Assembly (NCBI GenBank): GCA_034509735.1
Contig: JACGWO010000008.1
Coordinates: forward strand, 16,627,864-16,691,863
DNA from: Sesamum alatum
Lineage: Eukaryota > Streptophyta > Magnoliopsida > Lamiales > Pedaliaceae
Length of the DNA stretch: 64,000 nt
Reading direction: 5' to 3'
Shown: piece by piece, positions 43,142 to 56,060 of the stretch
Numbering within the stretch: the stretch's first letter is position 1
Layout: the number at the start of each line of letters is the position of its first letter
Translations under genes and position numbers: made by a program
The notes under the pieces: generated by a model
Database searches by the model: none
Seen by the model: the letters and a program-made list of their open reading frames with translations, nothing else
What the model was told of the DNA's origin: nothing

Positions 43142-43624
43142 TCACCCATATGCCTTAACCCCATCTTCTGAAGATGTTGCGCATGAGCGATTTGTGACAT
43201 AGGCTTTGTCAAAAGGATCTGTTGTATTGTCTACTGAGCTGACTCGGTCCATCCGAACATCACATCTTCCTACCATTTTCCTCAATAGGTGGTAGCTTCT
43301 AAGTATGTGCTTGGATCGGTAATGATATCTCGGTTCCTTCGCTTGAGATATAGCCCCGTTGTTATCACAAATGATAACTACTAGCTCGGCAATGCTAGAC
43401 ACCACACCCAACTCTTGGATGTAGTTTCTCATCCAAACTGCTTCCTTGGCAGCTTCCGAAGCTGCTATGTATTCAGCCTCAGTGGTGGAATCGGATGTGG
43501 CGTCTTGCTTGGAACTTTTCCAGGCCACCACTCCACCATTAAGTCTGAACACATAGCCCGACTGAGACTTGGCATCGTCGTCGTCTGACTCGAAGCTAGC
43601 ATTGCTAAAACATTGCAATATCAA
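43142..43624 (-). pseudogene. K/L pol, RNase H domain
   Basis: A 160-residue open stretch holds FSNASFESDDDDAKSQSGYV, LNGGVVAWKSSKQ, TTEAEYIAASEAAKEAVWMR and DNNGAISQAKEPRYHYRSKH, the copia RNase H region. The Glu of the TTEAEY motif is present. In the first box the expected DASF has become NASF, so a catalytic Asp is lost. It is separated from the RT by stops around 43625-43740. Confidence 0.82.
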
Positions 43625-43740
43625 CTCTCCACCACCGTAGACAAAGAATATATCCTTAGTCCTCTTTAGGTATTTAAGGATACTTTTGACCGCATTCCAA
43701 TGTGCCTCGCCTGTGCAGGACTGATATCTACTAGTTACAC

Positions 43741-44720
43741 TTAAAGCATAAGCGACGTGTCAGGCATAGTGCAGTGGATGGCATATTGGATGTTGCCTAC
43801 GGCGGAAGCATAGGGGATGCTCTTCGTCTTTTCCAGCTCCTCATCAGTCTTGGGAGATAGTTTCTTGGATAACTTGATCCCATGTCTCATGGGAAGGAAA
43901 CCTCCTTTGGAGTTATCCATGTTGGATCTTTTCAGGATTTTCTCACCATACGAGTTTTTGGTCATTCCTAACATTCTATTAGATTTGTTCCTGACGATTT
44001 GGATGCCTAGAACGTACGAGGTTTCACCCAAATCCTTCATGGAGAATTGAGTAGACAACCAAACTTTTGTGCCACCTAACATTCTGATGTCATTTCCAAT
44101 TAGCAGAATGTCGTCTATATAAAGTACTAGGAACACTACTGAGCTCCCACTAACCTTCTTGTATACACAAGGGTCACACTCATTTTTTATGAAATCATAT
44201 CCTTGTATGACTTCATCAAAACGAATGTTCCAACTACAGGATGCTCGTTTGAGGTCATAGATGGACTTTTGGAGACGGCAGACTTTCTACTCTTCTCCAA
44301 CGACAGTGAATCCCTCCGGTTGATCCATATAGATATCTTCCTTAACGAAACCGTTAAGGCATGTCGTTTTCACATCCATTTTCCATATATCATAGTCATA
44401 CCATGCAACCATGGCAAGCATAATTCGAATGGACTTAGCTATGGCTACTGGCGAGTAGGTATCCTCAAAGTCGGCCCCGGGTCTTTGAGTGTTGCTTTTC
44501 ACCACTAGCCTAGCTTTGAAGGTAGTCACTTCTCCATCAACACCAAGTTTACGCTTATAGACCATTTACACCCAATGGATTTAATACCTTTGGGTGGGTC
44601 TACAATAGTCCACACTTGTTTTGTGCTCATGGAGTCCATTTCGGCTTTCATGGCCTTAAGCCACTTCCCTAAGTCGATGTCATACATCGCTTTACCATAT
44701 GTCTTAGGATCCCTTATCAA
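43741..44720 (-). pseudogene. K/L pol, reverse transcriptase
   Basis: Three overlapping open pieces (44526-44720, 44287-44565, 43741-44136) hold VWTIVDPPKGIKSIGCKW, TFKARLVVKSNTQRPGADF, MDVKTTCLNGFVKEDIYMDQ and the catalytic LYIDDILLIGND. The motif order matches F/G. At least three frameshifts or stops break it. Confidence 0.82.
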
Positions 44721-45231
44721 ATTGACCGATCATCATGCCTAAGAAGCCATATGTCACGGGAGGGCGTGGCACTCTAGCTGACCTATGAAGGACTGGAATG
44801 TTAGCGGTAACTGTAGGTGCAGACACGACAGGAGCTGACGGTTCTGGTACCGTGGTTGGCTCCTCGGGAGGTTTCTCAACATGTTGGGCCTGAAGAGGCT
44901 GTCCAACATGTTGGGCCTCGCGAGGTCGTTTAAACCATTGGATACCTAACCTAAAATCTCTTAACAAAGTATCCGTAGCTCCCGGTGCTGATGCCTGATG
45001 TGTCTCACTTGATTCTTCAAAGAGTAGTTCATCACGTTGGACATCCGCTGAGAAAATCTTTTTCCAAGAATACTGCATTCCTCGAAACAAAGACTTTTTG
45101 TTTTGAGGGTCATAAAAGTAATAACATGAAGTTTCCTTCGGATATCCAACGAACCTGCACAAGCTAGATCTTGATTCTAACTTGTCTCCCATTAACCGCT
45201 TGATATATGCAGAGCCACCCCACACTTTCAA
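44704..45231 (-). pseudogene. K/L pol, integrase C-terminal region
   Basis: A 175-residue open stretch begins KVWGGSAYIKRLMGDKLES and continues CRFVGYPKETSCYYFYDPQN, then an acidic and Pro-rich linker (HVGQPLQAQHVEKPPEEP) towards the RT. The linker is longer than in F/G and contains a short QAQHVxxP repeat. It is collinear with F/G. Confidence 0.78.
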
Positions 45232-45948
45232 GTATTTGTAGGACGCAGGCTTGCTGTGCCATATCTCCTATGGTGTCTGGGTCACAACACTACACGGCGC
45301 CATGTTTAACAACTTGGCTGTAATTTCAAGTGCGTAGCCCCAAAAAGACAAGGGCAATTTGGTAAAACTCATCATGAATCAGACCATGTCTAACAGGGTT
45401 CGATTCCTCTTTTCAAAGACACCGTTTAACTGAGGTATCCCGGGAGGTGTCCATTCAGAGACTATACCGTTTTCTTTTAGATAATCGAGAAATTCACCAC
45501 TTAATTACTCGCCACCTCGGTCTGACCGTAGGATTTTAATTTTGCACCTGGTTTGGTTCTCAACTTCAAGTCTAAAGTCTTTAAACCTCCGAAGAGCTTT
45601 AAACTTGTACCTCATTAGGTAAATATGACCATACCGTGAGTGATCATTGGTGAAGGTTATGAAGTAAGAGAAACCACCTCTAGCTTGAGTACTCAGTGGT
45701 CCACACACGTCCATATGGACCAAGTTCAATAGACCTGTGGCAAGCCTACTTTGTCCAACAAAGGGCATTTTGGTCATTTTTCCTTTCAGACAGGATTCAC
45801 AGGTTGGTATATTACTCAAGTCGCCCACATCTAGGTTCTTTGAGTCTACCAACCTTTTGATCATATCTTGAGAGATGTGACCTAGCCTTGCATGCCACAA
45901 TTGTGCATTCTCATAGTTATCTATTCTGCGTTTGTGTTGAGCAGTCAT
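45232..45948 (-). pseudogene. K/L pol, pre-integrase and integrase core
   Basis: The open stretch 45505-45948 opens MTAQHKRRIDNYENAQLWHARLGH, holds the zinc-binding CESCLKGKMTK, VHMDVCGPLST, FTNDHSRYGHIY and RSDRGGE. The second catalytic-region word is ND rather than the DD of F/G. It ends at a stop right after GGE. Its N-terminal flank joins gag directly because the zinc knuckle and protease are missing. Confidence 0.83.
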
Positions 45949-46532
45949 GATTAAATTGAAGACTCTCCAATCAATACTGACGGTGCAACTTTTTGGTCAT
46001 TGCCTTGTATTGGACCAACATACTAATCAACTCATGTATGCCTTTCTCAAGTGCATTCATGTTGTAGTTAATAATAAATTGGTCGAAGGAGGGTGGGAGT
46101 GACTGAAGGATCACATTAATATACGTATCGTTATCCAGCCCTGCATTGAGGTCTTCAAGCTTTTCCATTAAGGTAAGCATCTTGACCCATGCTTATGTAC
46201 AGAGGATCCTTCGGTCATCTTAGTTCCAAAGAATGCCTTCGTAGTGACACACCTAGTATGCCGGTTCGGGACTGCATAGCAATCTTTCAAGCGAGCCATG
46301 GAAGGAACATCGTCTAGCCTCTCATACTATTTCTGCATCTCATTAGTCATAGATGCAACTATGACGCTAGGGACTTTCCGAAAAAGTTCGAGGAAATGTC
46401 TTGTCCATGACATAGCCTTGGTTCTCATAATCAAGGACTATCCTTAGATTGCGCAACCAGTCATTATAGTTTGTTCTATTGAATTTATTTGTCTCAAGTA
46501 TGTCGAATAATGGATTCTTAGACATTGTTTTA
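45949..46532 (-). pseudogene. K/L gag (knuckle and protease deleted)
   Basis: The start MSKNPLFDILETNKFNRTNY lies at 46532, in frame with an open stretch that extends a few codons upstream. A second piece (45971-46180) reads MLTLMEKLEDLNAGLDND, then VILQSLPPSFDQFIINYN and HELISMLVQYKAM. It then jumps to the pre-integrase MTAQHK segment. Compared with F/G, the roughly 850 bp holding the CCHC knuckle and the DTG protease are absent. Stops and frameshifts also break gag near 46320-46370. Confidence 0.8.
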
Positions 46533-48313
46533 AATCTACATTTAAAATAAAGCAAGCAATCAATAGAAATAAAGTGGTTTTAAATAATAAATTAAAGACT
46601 TGAAATTTAGTCATTTAATGCTCCCACTATTTCTACAAAAACACGCAACTCTCAAACGTTGTTTTCGGAAAACCTTTTCCTAGTGGGCTTGGGATCCACA
46701 ACAAAATTCTCCATACCCTATTTTTACGATTCGCATGAAAAATAACTTTGTGGGAGGTATGCCATACCATTCTCGTCCAACGAGATTCCCAAGATGTTTT
46801 GCCTCACCCTTTTATGTGATCCCGAGGATTCTAAGCGAATCACGTTATTTAGGTGTTAGACCCAATCCAATCAACCGAATCATATCACTCATTGCTACCC
46901 CCATGACTCATGAGATGGGTAACAGGAGTGTATTCACTTCATTCACAACAAATGTGCAGCTTATTTTCAGGATAAAAGACATGCCACGACTTGTGAGACC
47001 TTGCAATTTAACTGAAACTACCTTCCTCACTTTGTCATGGATGGAAGGCTTGGACGATCAACTTAGGTTCTACTCCATTTATTATGGGTCTAATATTTTA
47101 GTTTGGTCCAACTAAGTGAGAGTTTTTGAAAGACCGAGACCTCATCATACAAAATATATAACATATATATATACAATTTGCATGCTTCAATAAGAACATG
47201 ACAAATAAACCGTTCATCCATCATACGTTCCACATGCAAAAATAAAAGCCTAGCATGCCCTTGTTGGATGATCACAAGCCCAAATCCTATACGACCCACT
47301 GAGCCCGCAGTGAATTTAATAGTAGAAACCCATCAACACACTAATTGACCTTGCCTCTTCTTCCACCGGGCCTCCAAGGCTATGGATCTCCATGGAACTC
47401 CTTGGAATCTTCCTTTTGGCTCATTCTTCATCTTCTTCATTTACAAGAATTAAAAGGAAAAAGTCACTACTACCTACTCTCATTACAATTGAAAAGAAAC
47501 CCCGATGAACACTCGGGGGGAGTACATAAGGAGGGAGAAAGAAGGCCTTATTATTCCAAGGCAACGAGAAAGGGAAAGGGAATAATTAAACAAGGCACAT
47601 AGGCCCACAGAGAATTAAACCATACATTCGGTCTAAGGGCTTTGTGATCATCCATTCTGAACAACGCAAATAACATTTCACGCATCCAAGTAAACATCTC
47701 ATTCACATAATCACATGATAACCTATATCATTAATAGCATCAAAATAAACGCAAAATTTGTACACGAGAAATTCGACCATTGGTGAAACCATTTCATTCT
47801 TTCTTGCTAGGAAAATCTTTCCTCATTATTTAGACAATATTAAATTTTAGTTGGTTCCAAACCAAATCCGAAATAAAATATCTCTAAATAATGTTCTTTG
47901 AAAAAACATGCAGAAAATAGTCCAAAAAATCCCAAAATAAACAATTCCGGGAAAAAAATAACAAAGACGGAAAATGGCAATGGTCGTCGCCGCCGGCAGC
48001 TCCCGCCTGGCCGGACGCATGCGCACGGTCGGCCCAACCAGCTGCCTACGCGCACTGGGCGTGCAGGCCGGGCAGCCTATGCTCGCGCCTGGCTGCTACC
48101 CCGCGCGCGGCCATAGGCTGGCCGGATCTGTCATCCGCACGCACTGGGCACATTGGTCGAGTGGATGCACGCAGGCTCCTCTACTTGTGCGCGCCCCTGG
48201 CCGTGCGCACTGCACGCGGTCAGCCGACAGCTGCCGCTATCGTCATTTCCCATTTTATTTGATACTTTTTGCCCTATTTTCTCCAAGAATCAAGAAAATA
48301 ATTCAAGAAGTAT
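46533..48313 (-). other. K/L 5' leader with GC-rich block
   Basis: A non-coding leader with a hairpin at 46771-46785, palindromes at 46902-46912 and 46984-46994, and a GC-rich block at about 47985-48240 homologous to that of D but with fewer CpG. A G-rich open frame here reads low-complexity sequence. The leader is interrupted by LINE-2 and resumes at 56089. Confidence 0.75.
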
Positions 48314-48812
48314 ATGAATTCCATGGTCCAATTGGTTCGAGTAAACTCACACACTAACCGCCGCCCAATTTCTCCACTATCTCCTCCGGCGACTGTCACC
48401 GGCGATATTCACTCCTCAGCCCAGAGCTTCTTTCCCTAGTTCTCCCCCTCCACTGGCTGTCGCACGCTCCCGCACGGCTGTTTCCCTTTTGCGCATATTA
48501 TAGTGTGTGTTTCTTCACAAATATTACATTCTCCGTCACCGGACCTCTATTCCATAACCCAGCCCCACCATCGCCTTCCCCACTCCTCGGCGACCTCTCT
48601 CTCACAATCGGTTAGGATTTTGCCCTTTCCACGACTCTTCATGCGCGACACATCTCCCACTGTGTGTTTTCGCACACACTTCTCACATTCGTCGTCAGCA
48701 TTTCCCGCTGGCGACCTGCTTCCTCTTCTCTCCCACTTCACCTACCATCGACGGCGACTCTCTCCAGCCAATTCCAGACTCCTCCAGCTCATGCGGCAAT
48801 GATGCTCAGCCA

Positions 48813-50793
48813 TTGCCAGACCTACCACCGGCGAACCCACCTCCGCCTATTTCTCTGGCAGCTACTCCAATGGCTCCTCCAATGGCGAAGAGGTCCTTTG
48901 CCTCAGTCGTACAACAAACAACTGGCCACCACCTTCAATTTGACGCAAATCGGGCTTCCAAAAAATCTTTCAGCTATGACGCCGCTTCAACCATGGGTAA
49001 GACCTCGTCATTTAAAACCGAACCAGGTATTTCTTTTTGAAGGAAGAAATCGATATTCTTGCTGATAGACTGAAATTTTCTTTTGGTTGGTAAATTTGAT
49101 CATGGATTACCCATTTTGAATTTTCTTCGCAATCGTATTGTTAGGCTTGGCCTTAGGGGTAATGTTAACGTTGGCATGATTAATGTTAAGCATGTCCTAA
49201 TTCACTTATCACATGAGGAAGACTACTCGAGACTTTGGCTTAGGGGAGATTGGACCTTTGAACAATACCATATGAGAGTGTTCAAGTGGACACCTACATT
49301 TAACCCACAAATTGAGTTGCCAATCGCCCCCGTTTGGGTGAAATTCCTCGAATTACCGTGTCATTTATTTGAAAAAAGGGCCCTCTTTAACATAGCTAAC
49401 TTGATTGGAAAACCCCTTCGCATGGACGAGTCAACAGAGGATCTCACTAGACCTAGCTTAGCTCGTGTGTGTTTTGAGCTTGACCTTACCGCCCCTCGTA
49501 CACAAGTCGTTTTTATTGAATTTGAGGATTTTATAATTAGGCAAGGAATCATATACGAAAACTGTCCCCTCTATTATGCACTTTGCAAACACTTTGGCCA
49601 TGAACAAAACTCATGTCACCTTAAGACGAAAAAACGCCCCTAAACTCACCACATACACTGCTAAAAATATGGCACCTTCCAAAAACAAAGGGAAGATAGT
49701 TATACCACAAGCTTCGGTTAGTAACTCGCAAGATCATGGGGATGGTAACATACTGGATTATAATGCTGCTGTTAATTTTATAAAATCTGCCTCTGTTAAT
49801 GTTCAAAATGCAGCTATTACCCTTCTTGAACCGACCTGTAATGAGGAAATCACAATGGAGGAACCCTCCTCAATCACCATCTCTACACATGGTAAGAATA
49901 TGGCTCAAGGTGCTACTGATTCAGGTTCTGTGTTTGTTGTTGCTTCTGGTTCTGTGTTTGCTGCTGCTCGAGGTAACATGCTACACCCCTTACATGCTCC
50001 TAGTGATAAGAATCAGGCCATTAACCTCATCCCCATCCCTGAAACTGTTGTTGGTGGAACTTTTAATGTGGATTGTAATGCTGGTGGAAATGAAAACATG
50101 CCGTATGCACCGATTACTAAACCCTTATCCTGCTGGAAACTTACTTGGTATTGTCTCTAAAATTGTATATGTTATGACTGCTAGAAAAGAAAGTGTTGCT
50201 AATACTAACCATGCTGATAGAATAGACAATACATCGGATGAAACTGGGCATGCTATTTATGCTACCAACAGAAACTGTACAGATCATACTGCAATTACTA
50301 GAAATAATGAGTTGTCTGATCATATTGCAATTTCTACTGCTGAAAAATGTGCTGAGGCTAATGAAATGAATCTAGAAATGTTGATAATCATATTACCTTT
50401 GCTGCAAACTCTATGAATATTCATGCCCCCCTGTTGAGCCCATAATTGAGGATACCAGGATTACATCTCAACCCTCATTTGCTGATATACCTGCTGCCCA
50501 CATGCAAAAACAACCTAAATCCACTATTAAAACTCAACTCGTCAAAAATGTGTCTTTTAATCATGTTCATGACAAAAGAATCTTCCACTTCCAAGGCAGC
50601 TGTTGCACATATTTTTGAAAATGAACCTAACACACATGTTGAATTTGCTTTCTTTGTGTTTGTAAATGACTCCAATGCTCACACTACTAAAAATCCTAAT
50701 GGAAACACACATAGGTCAAAATATTATGCAAGAACTCGGAACGGTTTTAACTATGACGACCCCCTGCTTGTTGATCTCTTGGCCAAAAACTGA
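48813..50793 (+). pseudogene. LINE-2 ORF1 (DUF4283, zinc knuckle)
   Basis: The likely start is MPDLPPANPPPP at 48813, with KRSFASVVQQTTGHH and a frameshift near 49040. The 186-residue stretch 49083-49643 is a DUF4283 domain: KHVLIHLSHEEDYSRLWLRG, then FKWTPTFNPQIELPIAPVWV, IGKPLRMDEST and a knuckle ALCKHFGHEQNSC whose first Cys is replaced. The Ser/Asn-rich tail continues through 49576-50793 in two frames. It would bind the LINE RNA. Confidence 0.75.
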
Positions 50794-51280
50794 GACCTGG
50801 AAAATACTAATATGAATAATGATCCTCACATCATTGAGGAAATTGAAGCTCTTAACGACTTATTTGAGAATAATAGGCAACAATGAGCAGGTAACCAAGA
50901 CCAGGAGGAAGATCACACACCAACAAGCACTCGGTTGAGGCCATAAGCAATCTGGATCGTGAGGCTATACACTCGGTAGAATTTAGAGACGAGGACTCAC
51001 ATCTCTCTGAGGAGGTACCGGATTCACTTGTTCAACTAAGGGACGACAACATTGGGGAGGCACAAGAGGATAACACCCAAAGGATCAAGAGATGGAGACT
51101 ACTCTCCAAGAGACCATCATGACCGAATCTAATGCCACAAAGAAACACAAAAGGAACAAATCCACAGGTGAAACATCATCAAGGAGATCCAACTCCAAAG
51201 GGAAAAAGGCAAAAGGTAGATTAGCCCCTAAAACTTCCCTGAAAAGGGGTACAAGATCCTCATCCATATCCATCTTATAA

Positions 51281-52113
51281 ATGATCAAAATTCTTCTGTG
51301 GAATGTTAGGGGTATAGGCAAAACTTCTAAGCAAAATAAACTTCTTGACGTGATTGTCGTACACAAACCACATATACTAGTTCTCCTATAACCTTTCATG
51401 CAACTTGATGGTAATAATTTTATTAGAAGACTGATTTCAATTTGCATGCTCTAATGTGAACACTGACATTTGGTGCCTGCCTCACATGAATGCAACATAC
51501 AAATCATTGTAGATAACCCACAATTCCTTCATGTGAAAATTGGCTCTAACACTATCCCCAAGGATATATATTGTACGTTTGTTTGTGCTAAGTGTAGCAG
51601 GACTCCTAGAAGGATCCTCTGGGAAGAACTCCAACAAATTTCAGTATCTCTCACTCCTTGGCTAGTGGGAGGAGACTTCAATACTTTCCTCAACAACTCG
51701 GAGAACCAAGGGGGCAACACCATCAGCTAGGCCACAGAGAAGATTTCAGAGACATGATACTTGAAACAGGCCTCCTGGATGTAGGGTATGAAGGATCCCC
51801 ATTCACCTGGACTAATAACAGAGTTTGGAGAAGGCTTGACAGCATTCTCTACTCCAACGAATGGACATAAGTGTTTAATTGCACAAGAGTCACTCACTTA
51901 GGCAGACGCACCTCCGATCACCATCCATTACTTATCACTGCAACCTTCCAAGATGAAACAGGGCCATCGTCATTCCGCTTTCAAAATATGTGGATTAAAC
52001 ACCACAAGTTTTCAGAAATGATGGCACAAAATTGGAGACTTCCCACGCATGGCTCTGGGATGTACAGACTGCCACAGAAATTATATAAGGCCAAGGACTG
52101 CCTAAAGACCTAG
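51281..52113 (+). pseudogene. LINE-2 ORF2, AP-like endonuclease
   Basis: ATG at 51281 opens MIKILLWNVRGIGKTSKQNK, the standard start. Later pieces hold PWLVGGDFNTFLNNSEN, the SPFTWTNNRVWRRLDSILYS block and GRRTSDHHPLLI, which includes the catalytic SDH motif. Stops near 51391, 51726 and 51868 break it. Confidence 0.8.
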
Positions 52114-52119
52114 AACAAA

Positions 52120-53870
52120 CATACTTTTGGGAATATATTTAACAGAGTGGAAGCAGCCAAACAGAAGGCCACTGAAGCAGAACAAAGCTTTGACAGTCAG
52201 CCCTCGGACCAGAACCTCATCTTCCAGAACAAATGCAACACTGAACTGATCCATGCACTAGCTATTGAGGAGGAATACTTGAAACAAAAAAAGCAACTGC
52301 AAATGATTTGTGGAATGGGAGAGAAAAACCAAATATTTCCATTCCTTAGTTGAAAAGAAGTGAGTCTTAAACCAGATTCCGTAGGATTATTGACAACGGC
52401 ACAGAGATTTGCAACCCAGCACAGATCAAACAGTCAATCGCAACATACTTTAAACAGCTACTTATAACTAACCAGACTTCACGGAATGCCAATACCTTCC
52501 CATTCAGTTTCCCTCAAATCCCAACATACAACATTGTTGCTCTCGGCTCCATACCTATGATGGAGGAAGTTAGAGAAATAGTTTTCAGCATTGACAAAAA
52601 TAGTGTCGTGGGGCCAGATAGATTCAACTCAGTCTTCTTTCAGGAATGTTGGGACTTCATCAAAAAGGATGTCTGGGATGCAGTTCGGGATTTCTTTCAA
52701 GGGACTCCTATGCCAAGAAGCTTCCCTGCTACCACTATCACACTGATCCCCAAGGTGGAATCCCCACAATCGTGGAATGACTTCAGGACAATCTCCTTGT
52801 GTAATGTGACCAACAAGATACTGTCAAAGCTTCTCTACAAGAAGATGCCCTCGCCTTGCCATTCATCATCTCCCCCACCCAGAGTGTTTTTGTTCCAGGC
52901 AGGCTCATCAATGACAACATCCTTTTGGCTCAAGAGATGGTCCATGACATTGATCACAAAAGTCGCAAAGGAATCCTAGTCATAAAGCTTGACATGCAAA
53001 AAGCTTACGATAGAGTCAATTGGAACCTCCTCTACAGAGTCATGAACCTCATGGGTTTCCCATCGCGATTTATTAATCTCATCAAACACCTGCTAGAAAA
53101 CTGTTGGTTCACTGTCTTCGTTAATGGGGACACATGTGGCTTCTTCTAATCCAAGCATGGACTAAGACAAAGTGATCCAGTATCACCAGCACTCTTTATA
53201 ATTGCAGATGAAACCCTATCCAGAGGATTGAAATACCTCTTCTATTACAACCCAGAGATGTACTATAAAACAGGGAGTAGCACTAAACTTCCTCACTTAG
53301 CATATCCAGATGATATCATCATTTTCACTAATTGTGCGGAAAGTAGCCTAACTACCCTAATGAACTTCCTACAGGACTATGAGGCAGATTCTAGCCAGAA
53401 AATTAACCAGGCAAAAAGTTCCTTTGTGCCTGGAAAGAAGGCGAATCTCATTGCACAAAGGATAAAAACTATCACTGGATTCTGACTAAAATCACTTCCC
53501 TTAACCTACCTAGGAGCTCCACTTCACAAAGGTTAAAAAGATAAAAATGTTGTTTGATGACCTTACTAACAAGATCTGTTCTAAAATCTCAGGATGGGAA
53601 CACCGTCTTCTCTCTTTTGGAGAAGACTTCAGCTTATCAGAAGCGTCCTGTCAACCATGCTCATTTACCTGCTACAAATCCTATTACCCCCTATAGGTGT
53701 TATCCAAAAAATAGAGCAGTTGCTGGTAAGGATCAAAGACAGCCAAAGAAGGATTCACTGGACTAAATGGAGAAATGTCTATTATCCCTACGAGGAGGGA
53801 GGACTTGGCATCAGAGACTTGAGAGAAGTAGTTCAAGCCTTCTCGCACAAACTTTAGTGGAGACTCAGAG
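52120..53870 (+). pseudogene. LINE-2 ORF2, reverse transcriptase
   Basis: RT motifs appear in order across frames: VGPDRFNSVFFQECWDF, TITLIPKVESPQSWNDFR, TQSVFVPGRLINDNILLAQE, VIKLDMQKAYDRVNW, KHGLRQSDPVSPALF and HLAYPDDIIIF. The catalytic YADD has become YPDD and the usual QGDP is QSDP, so the active site is itself altered. A linker with GEKNQIF precedes it at about 52300. Confidence 0.8.
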
Positions 53871-54720
53871 TAAATAACTCTCTTTGGGCATAATTTTTAA
53901 AGAACAAGTATTGTAGGAGGAAGTCCCCAGCTAGTGTCAAGATCAACACTAATGACTCTCCATCTGGAAAAGAAATGTATAAAGTTTAGGGGGCAGCGCA
54001 ACGCAACATCTTCTGGACTTTGGGATATGGTGAAGCTAATTTTTGGCAGGATTAGTGGCTCAAAGAAGGCACAATTCAGGAGATCACAGGGAATAACAGC
54101 ACAGCCGACACCCTAGTTTCATGGTTCTGGAGGGAGAAACAGTGGAACCTTGAGAGACTTCAGCAAGTGGTACCACCAAACCTCATCCCACAGATAATAG
54201 AGGTTTCAATCAGCCGGGAATTCCCAAACTAGATGCATTGGAGGCTTTCCCCCAACAGAGCTTTCTCTACTCGCTCTGCCTGGGATCATCTTAGAGACCA
54301 AAGAGAGACCCAACCCTTTTATCAAATGTTGTTGTCCCCACTTTGACCCCCTCTATTTCCATCTTTACCTGGAGACTTACCAAATCTTCGTTGCCAGTGG
54401 AAAAAAGACTTCAATCCAAAGGAATCAAACTGGCCTCCAAATGTTGTTGCTGTCACAATGAGGAAACCATGAATCATATCTTCAATGCAATGCCCAGAAG
54501 TTCAAACCTATCTAGAAATTCTTTACAACCAAATTCCAGGTCTCCCTCCCATAAACAGAGGTTATCCAGACATACATTATGTCCTGTCAAAGGCCAAGTT
54601 AAGAGATATCACACCAACCAAAATCTGTTGGTACATTTGAAAGCCCCCAATGAGACCAGACATGAAGGAGTTGCCTTCAGACATAGTGCCATCATACGCA
54701 AAAAGTGAGACCAACTTGCA
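53871..54720 (+). pseudogene. LINE-2 ORF2, zf-RVT region
   Basis: Between the RT and RNase H, an open stretch (54343-54708) reads SIFTWRLTKSSLPVEKRLQS, then CCCCHNEETMNHIF, a zf-RVT signature with clustered Cys and a His. Upstream, NRAFSTRSAWDHLRD-like words can be read near 54250. The frame is broken several times. Confidence 0.7.
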
Positions 54721-54839
54721 CACATACTCCTTCTTCATCGAAGTAAACTGCTTAAGGAGGAACACATATAGGGAGACCAACTTGCTGCAAGAAGCCTAAA
54801 CATCCACATTCAGCACAAGGCAAAGGAGCCCTCTATCAC

Positions 54840-55359
54840 GAAAGTTTCATGGGGTAAACCAGAAATGGGTTGGATGAAGCTGAATACAGACGGAGATTCA
54901 AAAGGAAACCCCGGTATCTCAGGGGCTGGTGGCATTCTTAGATATCGCCTTGGTAGAGTCTTCTTTGCCTTCCTGGAGCCAATGGGGTACTCCACTAGCA
55001 TTTAAGCTGAGCTCAGAGCCATATTGAGGGGACTACAAATTTATGTGGACAAAGAGGTCAACAAGATCTAGATTGAGACCGATGCAGCTTACATCATTAA
55101 CCTGTTGACACCCTCGACTAAAGGAGCCTAGATATTCCAGAACACACTACAACGCATTAAAGAATATCTGTGGCACATGGACTTCAAAATCACCTACATT
55201 GTCAGGGAGGGTAACCAAGCAGCTGACCACCTTGCAAATCAATCATGCTCAGAGGCCACCTTCCAGGAATTCACAGAAGACCAGCTAAGGGGTAAGATAA
55301 GAGGTATAATTTTCTTTGATGCTATTGGACTTCCCTATATTCGTATCAAGAACAAGTAG
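54840..55359 (+). pseudogene. LINE-2 ORF2, RNase H domain
   Basis: The plus strand reads MGWMKLNTDGDSKGNPGISG, then AGGILRYRLGRVFFAF, a stop, AELRAILRGLQIYV, IETDAAYIINLL and ITYIVREGNQAADHLAN. The catalytic Asp, Glu, Asp and Asp positions are all present, but at least three in-frame TAG codons interrupt it. Confidence 0.8.
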
Positions 55360-56060
55360 CACTAATAGTTTCATCCGCCTCTTGGAGCTGAAATCAATAG
55401 TAGTATAGTTGTTCCTTCCATGTTGTCGGTTTGTCACTATTGTTGTATTGCCTTCTGATTTTCCTTATGTTGGACTGTGGGGTGTTGGCTGTACCCGTGG
55501 CTTAGATGATTGCTTAGGAATTTTGCTTCCCATTCATATATCACTCCGGTTGCTTCCATAACTGTTTCTCCAAACTATGCTGGTTGGTTTATTGATTATG
55601 TACTGCGTAGATAGCTGCTTTATTGAACAGGTTTTTGTTTGTATATATTGCACGATTAGCTGGGTGTTGGGCCATACATTGTTTGCAAAATTCTTTTTGA
55701 CACGCAGACAACATTCACCCAGGCTAATCTCTTTTGATCAGTAGATGATCCATGCTTAGGCTAACCTTTTGCTTATTTCTTGATCTCTGTTGTAAGGGAG
55801 TAGTACTCCTTGTTTATGTTTTCCTGTTTTTGTAAGGGAGTAGTACTCCTTGTTTACACTTTTCTTTTTTTTTAAGAGAGTAGTACTCCTTGTTTACGCT
55901 CTTCTTCTTCCTTTTGGATGTTGTAAGGGAGTAGTATTCGTCATTTATGCTTTAGTAGATCTCCAAGGGACTTAGCACTCCCTATTGTATATGCTTTTTT
56001 CATTGATTAATGGAGAAGGGAAGGAGACCCCCAAAAGCTCCCCCCACCCTCGGGTGGTTT
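55360..56060 (+). other. LINE-2 3' UTR with short hairpin repeats
   Basis: A T-rich, non-coding 3' UTR. It holds repeats of TGTAAGGGAGTAGTACTCCT at 55791, 55831, 55871 and 55922 (the last two diverged), each containing an odd palindrome GGAGTA-G-TACTCC. A fifth degenerate copy is near 55964. It ends with GGGTGGTTTAATT before the A tail. Confidence 0.7.

Noticed and set aside
48503..49065. Ser/Pro-rich open frames at the start of LINE-2 as a host gene
   Set aside because: They lie in the LINE-2 5' UTR and ORF1 start, inside the element bounded by the 18-bp duplication.
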